This document shows positions 8,401-15,540 of a stretch of DNA of 64,000 bases, piece after piece. The notes beneath the pieces were generated by a model, which had not been told where the DNA came from, did no database searches, and saw only the letters and a program-made list of their open reading frames with translations. The number at the start of each line of letters is the position of its first letter. The stretch's first letter is position 1. Location: contig NZ_PZZZ01000008.1 in assembly GCF_003046475.1 (NCBI RefSeq), forward strand, positions 62,001 through 126,000, written 5' to 3'. The stretch is from Mycoplana dimorpha. GTDB lineage: Bacteria; Pseudomonadota; Alphaproteobacteria; Rhizobiales; Rhizobiaceae. The position numbers were made by a program, and so were the translations under genes.

Positions 8401-9160
8401 GCGCGTCGCGGCCGTCCGGCTGCTTCTTCTGCGCCAGCGCAAAGGCGCCGCGGTATTGCGGCTTGAAGTCGACGATCCGGAGATTGCCGTCGAGATCCGC
8501 CGAAAAGCCGATCCGGTCCGGCACGATCCGCGTCTTCACCGAGAGGCTGCCGCTCTCGTCGATCTGGCCGGTCGAGATCTGGAAGGCGCCGGCCTGCCCG
8601 TCGAGCGCGCCCCGCCCGTCGATGCGCCACGGGCCCTTCAGCGAGCGCGCCGAAAGCTGGGCGTCGAGTCCGGTGAGGCGGCGGGTGCGGCCGGCCTGTT
8701 CGTCGACGAACTCGATCTCGCCGCCCGTCACCGAGACGTTCTCGAGCACGACGAGCTTCGCCGGAATGTCGGAGCGGCGCCCGCGCGCCCAGTCGAGCGT
8801 GCCGTCGGGAAGCAGCTTCAGCCGCAGCTTCGGCTCCTCGATGCGCATGTCGAAGATCAGCGCCTCGCCGCTCAGGAACGGCGCCAGTTCCGCGTCCATC
8901 GAAAAGCGGCCGACGGTGACGGCCGGCTCGCCCCCGTCCTCCTCGCCGACGCGTACGTCGTTCAGCGTGACCGACGGAAAGGGAAGCAGGCGGGCATCGA
9001 CGCTGCCGTGGACGACGACCTTGCGGCCGACGATCCGGCTCGCCTCGCGCTCGAACTCCTGGCGGAAGCCGGTCCAGTCGACGAACAACGGCGCCAGCAG
9101 GGCCGCGAACAACGCCACCACCACCAGACCGCCAATCGCCAACATCACCCGTGCGAGCAC
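5450..9160 (-). CDS. AsmA family protein, very long
   Basis: A 1236-residue protein anchored by one N-terminal membrane helix (about residues 4-28), followed by the AsmA N-terminal signature (FVDWTGFRQEFEREASRIVG). The long periplasmic part is rich in beta strands and repeats of the kind found in AsmA/TamB-like bridge proteins, which move lipids between the inner and outer membrane or affect outer-membrane assembly. The C-terminal 120 residues are different: a charged Arg/Glu/Ala-rich probable coiled coil (from about residue 1110), ending in LKFDTLPGVN. The start is GTG at 9160, with an alternative ATG five codons in. The lipid-transport role is from the family. Confidence 0.88.
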   Translation of the reverse strand: MLARVMLAIGGLVVVALFAALLAPLFVDWTGFRQEFEREASRIVGRKVVVHGSVDARLLPFPSVTLNDVRVGEEDGGEPAVTVGRFSMDAELAPFLSGEALIFDMRIEEPKLRLKLLPDGTLDWARGRRSDIPAKLVVLENVSVTGGEIEFVDEQAGRTRRLTGLDAQLSARSLKGPWRIDGRGALDGQAGAFQISTGQIDESGSLSVKTRIVPDRIGFSADLDGNLRIVDFKPQYRGAFALAQKKQPDGRDAPKPIRVTGDFELSNERVRVPRYHFQVGDPADPYVVTGEATLDTGRKPEFLLIADGQQIDVTRIGKSGGQGKTGRNTQVSARQRLQDMLSILGDIPVPQVPGRASLKLPAIIVGDTTVRDVLVDVEPDGDGWLVSRGTAQFPGRTTLEAKGRLTLADRPGFSGNLLVASRQPSGLAAWLAGSVDPEIRKLGSAGFSADVDLREDLQRFENLELAANGATLKGRIERQSRAGETPALSIELGGDRVEIETLRALTGMVAGDASSAALLHHSIALNLRAERFAAFGEEARDVDAVLSLKDGALEVSRLDIASLAGASISAKGQVGGTVASPSAGLDLALRANEMRPVMEMLKRHLPAHPALARLVASAGYYDDADLKLTLALPGDPEGPVGAILSGSVNGGRIDARLSADAFGDFLAGRNIEARATLENPRTVVLAGQIGLEPLPFDAESDGTVTVKAAQRGPGPADLSFSFSAGGTSLTAAGKADLSAKRFLSGQFDVTGTTSDIEPYLLMNGIVLPQSGAGLPAALKAKAVIDGSSIRLTGIDSKFDRNGVTGELAIDRTAAIPTGTGSLTFDTLDFAWLAEGVLSPVEDADGQGLSRAPFANPVHGDANFDIRLAAKRFWTGLYGPVEDFKAALKWTGADFALSDVAGDWLGGTLSGRIRLGNADATGLFETRLSLAGADLSRIVWAREGGDPVAEGSSHLTLAIDASGKSVAAMMESASGSGEARINGLRLHGIRSDGFGAILAAADSVDGEITDKTVDRIARGTALGGEALLGAVNVPFTIASGKLRADAITGEDGAASYSGGGELNLVERTLAAQIVVRLRAGEEAVTGGEPEVVLRFDGPIGAPRMSVDAQPLGNYLSMRRFERERRRVEMLQAAVLEKQRLRREAALYRSRQQTRAALSEAARLQAAEEERRREAAKERLRAGEAAKAEAAKAEEERRAAPEQRRDGFLAAPDGRIIRKDLPPIDGGSLKFDTLPGVN

Positions 9161-9289
9161 GCCGCCAATCCCAACACTACATGTGCACGCTCAGATCGCC
9201 GCGTTCACATCAAATTCCAAACAATTCGGCGCCCTGCCCGTGGGCGGTCGCCGGCGGCCCGACTATAGGCGGGGCCATGGTCTGCTGTC

Positions 9290-10702
9290 TCACTCCAGCG
9301 GAAAAATCTTTCCGGGATTGAGGATGTTGCCGGGATCGAGCGCCCGCTTGATCTGCCGCATGACATCGACCGCCTCGCCCAGTTCGCGCGGCAGGAAGGC
9401 CTGCTTGCCCTGGCCGATCCCATGCTCGCCGGTGCAGGTGCCGTCCATTGCCAGCGCACGCGCGTTCAGCCGCTCCACGAAGGCCTCGACCGCGGCGATC
9501 TCGGCCGGGTCCTTGTCGTCGAAGACGACGCTGACGTGGAAATTGCCGTCGCCGGCATGGCCCACGATCGGCGCCAGCAACCCGTGCGCCGCGATGTCCG
9601 CTTCCGTCTCCGCCACGCAGTCGGCAAGGCGTGAGATCGGCACGCAGACGTCGGTGGCAAGCACTGCGGCGCCGGTGCGAAGCGCCTTTGCCGCCCAGTA
9701 GACGTTGTGCCGCGCCTTCCAGAGCTTGGCCCGCTCCTCCGCATCAGACGTCCACTGGAAGTCGCCGCCGCCGCATTCCGATACGACCTCGCCGAACTGC
9801 CGCGACTGCAATGCGACGCTCTCCTGGCTGCCGTGGAACTCGACGAAGAGCGTCGGCTGCTCGGGGAGCGACAGGCCGGAATAGGCATTGCAGGCCTTGA
9901 TCTGCAGCGCGTTGACGAGTTCGATGCGGGCGAGCGGAATGCCGAGCTGGACCGTCATGATCACCGCATTGCAGGCATCCTTCAGGGTCGGAAAGCCGCA
10001 GATGCCGCCGGCGATCATCTCCGGAATACCTTGAAGGCGCAGCGTGATCGACGTGAGCACGCCGAGCGTCCCCTCCGAGCCGACATAGAGGCGGGTAAGA
10101 TCGTATCCGGCCGACGACTTGCGGGCGCGGCGGGCAGTGCGGATTTCCTCGCCCGTGGCGGTCACCACCGTCACCGCCAGCACGTTGTCCTTCATGGTGC
10201 CGTAGCGCACCGCGTTCGTGCCCGAGGCACGCGTCGAGGCCATCCCGCCGATCGAGGCGTTCGCGCCGGGGTCGATCGGGAAGAACAGCCCGGTATCGCG
10301 CAGGTGCGCGTTCAGTTCCTCGCGGGTGATGCCGGGCTCGACGGTGCAATCGAGATCCTCGGCATTCACTTCAAGGACGCGATTCATCCTGCTGAAATCG
10401 ATCGAAATTCCGCCATAGGGCGCATTGACCTGGCCTTCCAGCGAAGAGCCGGTGCCGAAGGGAATGACCGGCACCTTGTGCTCGGCGCACAGCCGCACCG
10501 CGGCCTGCACGTCCTCGGCGCTTTCGGCAAAGAGCACGCCGTCGGGCAGCTGCGCGGGAATGTAGGTGGTGGTGTGCGCGTGCTGCGCCCGGATCGCCTC
10601 GCCGGACTGGAACTTAGGGCCGAAGATCTGCCCAAAGGCCGCGACCGCCGCCTGGATCGCCGCCTCGTCGCGCGTCCCTGCCCTGATGTCCGAAAGCGCC
10701 AT
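9290..10702 (-). CDS. FAD-linked oxidase, D-lactate dehydrogenase/glycolate oxidase GlcD type
   Basis: About 470 residues with an N-terminal FAD_binding_4 (PCMH) domain (PFGTGSSLEGQ near residue 80, DPGANASIGGM near 140) and a C-terminal FAD-linked oxidase domain (GHAGDGNFH and CTGEHGIGQGK). It oxidises a 2-hydroxy acid such as D-lactate or glycolate, passing electrons to a cytochrome or quinone; the substrate cannot be read from sequence. I chose the ATG at 10702 because AAGGGGAC precedes it; another ATG lies seven codons upstream. There is no glcE or glcF next to it, which favours a single-subunit DLD-type enzyme. Confidence 0.9.
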   Translation of the reverse strand: MALSDIRAGTRDEAAIQAAVAAFGQIFGPKFQSGEAIRAQHAHTTTYIPAQLPDGVLFAESAEDVQAAVRLCAEHKVPVIPFGTGSSLEGQVNAPYGGISIDFSRMNRVLEVNAEDLDCTVEPGITREELNAHLRDTGLFFPIDPGANASIGGMASTRASGTNAVRYGTMKDNVLAVTVVTATGEEIRTARRARKSSAGYDLTRLYVGSEGTLGVLTSITLRLQGIPEMIAGGICGFPTLKDACNAVIMTVQLGIPLARIELVNALQIKACNAYSGLSLPEQPTLFVEFHGSQESVALQSRQFGEVVSECGGGDFQWTSDAEERAKLWKARHNVYWAAKALRTGAAVLATDVCVPISRLADCVAETEADIAAHGLLAPIVGHAGDGNFHVSVVFDDKDPAEIAAVEAFVERLNARALAMDGTCTGEHGIGQGKQAFLPRELGEAVDVMRQIKRALDPGNILNPGKIFPLE

Positions 10703-10839
10703 GCCCGTCCCCTTCGTACCCATGCCGCGTTATGGGCGAATTTCGGCACGGCTGTCCAGCGCAAGTTTCTCCGGGCCACCATCCGACCAACCCCGGCGAG
10801 CCATATTGCATCAATCGGCAATGCACGTCGGTGCGCGAT

Positions 10840-13800
10840 CTACTCCGCGGCCTGCGCCGGTTTCGGCATCTGCCGTGGCTCGGCGGACGGCACGGTTTCG
10901 ACCGTCAGGCCGGCGGCCGCGTCCATTTCGAGCTGCAGCCGCTTTTCCTCGTCCGCATGCGGCTTGGTAAAACGGGCGATGGTGAGATAGGCGACCGGCG
11001 TCAGGTAGAGCGTGACGACCGCGGCAAGCCCGAGCCCGCCGACCAGCACCCAGCCGAGCGCGATCCGGGCTTCCGCGCCGGCCCCGCTCGCCAGCACCAG
11101 CGGCAGGGCGCCGACGACGGTTGCGATCATCGTCATCATAACCGGGCGAAGACGGATGTTCGAGGCGTTCTCGATGGCGCTGCGCACGTCCTGCCCGCGG
11201 TCGCGAAGCTGATTGGCGAACTCCACGATGAGGATGCCGTTCTTGGCCATGATGCCGACGAGCAGCACCAGGCCGATCTGGCTGTAGATGTTCAGCGACG
11301 TGCCGGTGAGGATCATCGCGAAGACGGCACAGGCGAGCCCAAGCGGCACCGTGGTCATGATGATGATGGCGCTGACGAAGCTCTCGAATTGCGCCGCCAG
11401 CACCAGGAAGATGATGACGATCGCAAAGCCGAATGTGATGAACAGCCCGTTGGCGTTCTCGCCGAGCGTGGCCGCCTCGGCCATCGGCAGCAGCCGCGCT
11501 CCCTCCGGCAGCAACGGCTCGGCCATCTGCTCGACCATTTTCAGCGCGTCGCCGAGCGCCAACCCGTCCTTGAGGCCGGCCGACAGAGAGACGGAGCGCA
11601 TCTGCTGCTCGCGCGCCAGCTGCGGCGCGACGGCCTTTTCCTCGAGGCTGGCGATCGACGACATCGGCACGATCTTGCCGTCGCCGGTTTTCAGGAAGAT
11701 GTTTTCGAGATCAGTCGGGTCGTTCACCGGGTTGGTGGTCGAGGAGATGATCACCGGGTAGGCCTGTCCCTCGACATAGACGTCGACGATGCTCGTCCCG
11801 TCGATGATGGCCTTCAGCGCCGATGACAGACCGTTGATGTCGATGCCGAGGTCGGAGGCCCGCTCCCGGTCGATTGTGACGGACAGCTGCGCCTGGTTGG
11901 CCTCGTAGTTCAGCCGCACGTTCTCGAACCGCCCGCTGTCCTCGATCTTGCGGACGAGTTCGGCAGCAGCGTTGCCGAGCTTTTCGTAGTTGTTGCCGAC
12001 GAGCGCCACCTGCAGGCCGCTGCCCGCGCCGCGGATGCCGAGGCTGTTCGGCTGGATGGCAAAGGCCCGCACCGACGGCACGCCGGCGGTCGCCGCGTTG
12101 ATGTCGGCGACGATCTCTTGCTGGCTGCGCTCCCGCTCGCCCCAGGGCGCGAGCGTCAGCACCATGAAGCCGCTGTTGGTCGAGCCGCCCTGCCCTGAGA
12201 TAGAGTAGATGTTGACGATCTCGCCGCTGTCATAGAGTGGCCGCAACTTCTCCTCGATCAGCCGCATCTGCTCTTGCGCGTATTCGAGCGAGACACCCTG
12301 CGGCGCATTGATGCGCATCATCACCAGCGAGCGGTCCTCGGTCGGCGTGAGCTCCGACTTCAGCGTCAGGAACGATCCGGCGCCGAAGGCGGTGAACAGC
12401 AGCGCCACGACGTAAACGATCAAAGGCGCGTTCAGGCAGGCCCTCAGCGTGCGCCGGTAGAACGCGGCACACAGCCCGCCGAAACGGCCGATCACGCCGC
12501 GGCTGTGGTCGGCAGGGCCCTTGGTCAACATGCGCGAGGCGAGCATGGGGCAGAGCGTCAGCGCCACGAATCCGGAAAGCAGCAGCGCGAAAGCCAACAC
12601 AAAACCGAACTCGCGGAACAGGCGTCCCGTTTGCCCCGGCAGGAAGGACAGCGGGACGAAGACGGCACAGAGCGTCGCCGTCGTGGCGATGACCGCGAAG
12701 AATACCTCCAGGGTGCCGAGTACCGCGGCAGCACGGGGCCCAAGCCCCTCCGCACGACGGCGCACGATGTTCTCAAGCACCACGATCGCGTCGTCGACGA
12801 CGAGGCCGGTGGCGAGCACGATCGCCAGCAGCGTAAGGATGTTGACCGAGAAACCGGCGAGATAGATGGCGGCAACGGTGCCGATCAGCGCGATCGGCAT
12901 GCTGATCGTCGGAATCAGCGTTGCCCGCCAGTCGAGCAGGAACAGAAAGATCACCAGCGTCACGATGGCGACGGCGACCACGAGCGCGATCTCCACCTCG
13001 TGCAGGGCACCCTCGATGAAGACGGCGTCGTCGCTGGTCACGCGCAGTTCCGTGCCTTCCGGCAGGATGCCCTCAAGCTGCGCGACGGTGGCACGGACGC
13101 CGGCGGAGATGTCGAGCGTGTTCGACTGCGCCTGGCGGATGATGCCGAGCCCGATGCCCTGGCGGCCATTCGAGCGCAGCGCCGTCGTGCCGTCGTCCGG
13201 GCCGAGCGTGATCGTGGCGAGATCGCCGAGCCGCACCCGGTTCTCCAGCATCAGGTTCTCGAAATCCTCGGGGGTGGCGAGGTCGGCGGTCGCCCGCACC
13301 GTGATGTCCTGGTTCATGCTGGTGAGCGAACCGGCCGGCACGTCGAAGGAAGCGGTCGCCAGCGCATTGCGCAGGTCGCCGATCGTCAGCCCGCGGCTGG
13401 CGAGCTTCGCCTGGTCGATGTCGACCCGGAACACCTTCTCCTGCTCGCCGTATACGGCGACGTCGGCGACGCCCTCGACGGCGGCGAGCCGGTCGCTGAC
13501 CTCGTTGTCGACGAGCTGCGTCAGATCCTCCATCGACAGGCGATCGGAGGTCAGCGCAAGCCGCATGATCGGCTGGCTGTCGGCATCGGCCTTGACGACG
13601 CGCGGCTCGTCTGCGCTGTCGGGAAGCCGGTTGGTGACACGCCCCAGTGCATCACGCACGTCGTTGGCAGCCTGGCTTACGTCGGTCGTGTCGGAGAACT
13701 GCAAGGTCACGCGGCTGCGGCCGAACGAGGAGGTCGAGGAAATGTCCTTGATCCCCTGCACGCGTGACACCGCGCCCTCGATGACATCGGTCAGCTCGCG

Positions 13801-14022
13801 GTCGACCGTCTCCGGCGAGGCGCCCTCGAAATCGGTCGTGACGGTGATCACCGGCTGGTCGACCGACGGCAGCTCGCGGATTTCCACGCCGTTGAAGGCG
13901 GCAAGCCCGGCAACGACGATCAGCGTGTTGACGACCAGCGCGAAGATCGGGCGGCGCACGAAAAGGGCGGTAAAGCCCGCCTGCCCGCCACGGACGGCCG
14001 TATCGGCCTGACGACCGCCCAT
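10840..14022 (-). CDS. RND-family multidrug efflux transporter (AcrB-like)
   Basis: A 1060-residue inner-membrane proton/drug antiporter of the HAE1/AcrB type. TM1 starts near residue 22 (FVRRPIFALVVNTLIVVAG). The proton-relay Asp pair is Asp410-Asp411 in GLVVDDAIVVLEN. A second membrane block lies near residues 870-1030 (FGFAIVIIFLVLAAQFESF). It forms a tripartite pump with the adaptor encoded immediately upstream (start and stop overlap, TAATG) and an outer-membrane TolC protein that is not in this window. No TetR- or LysR-type regulator is adjacent. Substrates cannot be predicted. Confidence 0.96.
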   Translation of the reverse strand: MGGRQADTAVRGGQAGFTALFVRRPIFALVVNTLIVVAGLAAFNGVEIRELPSVDQPVITVTTDFEGASPETVDRELTDVIEGAVSRVQGIKDISSTSSFGRSRVTLQFSDTTDVSQAANDVRDALGRVTNRLPDSADEPRVVKADADSQPIMRLALTSDRLSMEDLTQLVDNEVSDRLAAVEGVADVAVYGEQEKVFRVDIDQAKLASRGLTIGDLRNALATASFDVPAGSLTSMNQDITVRATADLATPEDFENLMLENRVRLGDLATITLGPDDGTTALRSNGRQGIGLGIIRQAQSNTLDISAGVRATVAQLEGILPEGTELRVTSDDAVFIEGALHEVEIALVVAVAIVTLVIFLFLLDWRATLIPTISMPIALIGTVAAIYLAGFSVNILTLLAIVLATGLVVDDAIVVLENIVRRRAEGLGPRAAAVLGTLEVFFAVIATTATLCAVFVPLSFLPGQTGRLFREFGFVLAFALLLSGFVALTLCPMLASRMLTKGPADHSRGVIGRFGGLCAAFYRRTLRACLNAPLIVYVVALLFTAFGAGSFLTLKSELTPTEDRSLVMMRINAPQGVSLEYAQEQMRLIEEKLRPLYDSGEIVNIYSISGQGGSTNSGFMVLTLAPWGERERSQQEIVADINAATAGVPSVRAFAIQPNSLGIRGAGSGLQVALVGNNYEKLGNAAAELVRKIEDSGRFENVRLNYEANQAQLSVTIDRERASDLGIDINGLSSALKAIIDGTSIVDVYVEGQAYPVIISSTTNPVNDPTDLENIFLKTGDGKIVPMSSIASLEEKAVAPQLAREQQMRSVSLSAGLKDGLALGDALKMVEQMAEPLLPEGARLLPMAEAATLGENANGLFITFGFAIVIIFLVLAAQFESFVSAIIIMTTVPLGLACAVFAMILTGTSLNIYSQIGLVLLVGIMAKNGILIVEFANQLRDRGQDVRSAIENASNIRLRPVMMTMIATVVGALPLVLASGAGAEARIALGWVLVGGLGLAAVVTLYLTPVAYLTIARFTKPHADEEKRLQLEMDAAAGLTVETVPSAEPRQMPKPAQAAE

Positions 14023-15203
14023 TACGTCCCCTCCGCCGCTGCCGGCTGGCGCTGCTCGTTCGCTGCGCCCAGCACCTTGACGTCACTGCCGTCGCGCAGC
14101 CGCTGCAGCCCTTCGGTGGCGACTTCATCGTTTTCGGCGAGTTTTGCGTCCACCAGCACCTTGTCCGGATTGCGCTGGACGATCCGGACCGGAATCCTCT
14201 CCGCCTTGCCCTCGGCGACCCGCCATACGTAGGAGCCGTCGGCGCTCCACTGCAGCGCCAGCGGATCGACGCTCGGGAAGCGGTCGCCCTCGAAATGCAT
14301 CGTCACCGAGAATGACATGCCGGCGCGCAGCACGTCTTGCGGATTGTCGATACGGGCGCGGACCCGCAGGGTGCGGCTCGCCGGGTCGATGCGGTTGTCG
14401 ACCGCCTCGACGGAGCCGGTGAACGTCTCTCCCGGCCGCGCGATAGCCGTCGCCGAAACCGGCCCGCCGATACGGATCTTGGGCACGAAGCGCTCCGGCA
14501 CCCAGAAATCGACGAGGATGTCCGAGCGGTCGTCGATGCGCGCGATCTCGCTCGAGGTCGTGACGTAGTCGCCCGGATTGACCGAAATGATGCCGACGAT
14601 GCCGGCCCAGGGCGCGGTGATGTCGCGGCGGCTGAGATCGAGCTCGGCCTTCTGCAGCGCCAGTTCGGACGCCTTCAGCTCGTCGCGGGCGTCCTGGATG
14701 GCGACCTCCGTCACCGCCGCCGCCGCCTGCAGGTTCTCGTAGCGCTTGAGCTTGTCGGCCGCCCGGTCTCGCGTCAGCCGCGCCTGGTCGGCGGCGATCT
14801 TCTGCTCATCATTGTCAAGCCGGGCGATCACCTGGCCCTGCGCCACCCTGTCGCCAGACTTGACGAAGACGTCGGTCAGGTTGCCCGTCGAGTAAGGGGT
14901 CACCACGACGCTGCGGATCGCCGCGCCGTCGCCGATGGCGTTGAGCCGGTCGTTGACCAGGGTCAGTTGCACAGGCTTGGTCACCACCAGCGTCGGCCCG
15001 CCAAAGCCGCCCGACTGGCGCCTGCCCTGTCCGTTCGGCTTTGTGCCGGCGTCACCGGTGGCAGGCGCGATTGCGGCAACGAGGCCGTCCGGCAGGCCCG
15101 CGCCCTTCAGCGTGTCGCCGGCCCCAGGTGCCAGCCGCCCCCAGACGAGGACGCCGGCGCAGACCACTGCGAGGCTCACGACGAATTGTTTCCAAAGGCG
15201 CAT
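14022..15203 (-). CDS. RND efflux periplasmic adaptor (HlyD/AcrA family)
   Basis: About 393 residues. One N-terminal membrane anchor (residues 6-24) is followed by a Gly/Arg-rich spacer (RRQSGGFGG), a lipoyl half-motif (VFVKSGDRVAQGQVIARLD), an alpha-helical hairpin of roughly 80 residues, a second lipoyl half (DITAPWAGIVGIISVNPGDYV), and a beta-barrel and membrane-proximal domain. It links the RND pump to the outer-membrane channel. I chose the ATG at 15203, since the longer frame adds 28 unlikely residues. The gene overlaps the pump gene by one base, so translation is coupled. Confidence 0.94.
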   Translation of the reverse strand: MRLWKQFVVSLAVVCAGVLVWGRLAPGAGDTLKGAGLPDGLVAAIAPATGDAGTKPNGQGRRQSGGFGGPTLVVTKPVQLTLVNDRLNAIGDGAAIRSVVVTPYSTGNLTDVFVKSGDRVAQGQVIARLDNDEQKIAADQARLTRDRAADKLKRYENLQAAAAVTEVAIQDARDELKASELALQKAELDLSRRDITAPWAGIVGIISVNPGDYVTTSSEIARIDDRSDILVDFWVPERFVPKIRIGGPVSATAIARPGETFTGSVEAVDNRIDPASRTLRVRARIDNPQDVLRAGMSFSVTMHFEGDRFPSVDPLALQWSADGSYVWRVAEGKAERIPVRIVQRNPDKVLVDAKLAENDEVATEGLQRLRDGSDVKVLGAANEQRQPAAAEGT

Positions 15204-15540
15204 GAAATTCTCCGGACATGGGTGTACCGCCGCGTCGGCACGGTCGCCATTTAGAGCAAGTATCGTGTCTTGCCTATGAACCGGCAATGAAAGAATGCGA
15301 TCATTACGGAATTGTAAGGATTACGGGAAAACCGGTTTTCTTCCGTCCCTTGGTTGCGATGCGCGGCGTCCCGGACGGCGTCTTCGCCGGATTCGGTGGA
15401 GCGGTCGTCGACGCCGATCGGCGTTGATCGGCCGGCAGCGACAGCCGACCGTCCACATCGGCGGCGATGCCCGGCGTCCGGCGGAATAAAAGAAGAACGC
15501 GCAACTGGCCTTTCGCCCCCGAATCACTACATTGAGCCGC

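Noticed and set aside
5708-9268. A 1186-codon open frame on the plus strand
   Set aside because: It is the antisense shadow of the AsmA-like gene. Its product is an Arg/Asp/Gln/Pro-rich non-globular sequence without domains, as expected from high GC.
9290-10702. Possible glycolate oxidase GlcD subunit of a GlcDEF complex
   Set aside because: No glcE- or glcF-like gene is adjacent, so a single-subunit D-lactate dehydrogenase-type enzyme is at least as likely. The substrate is left open.
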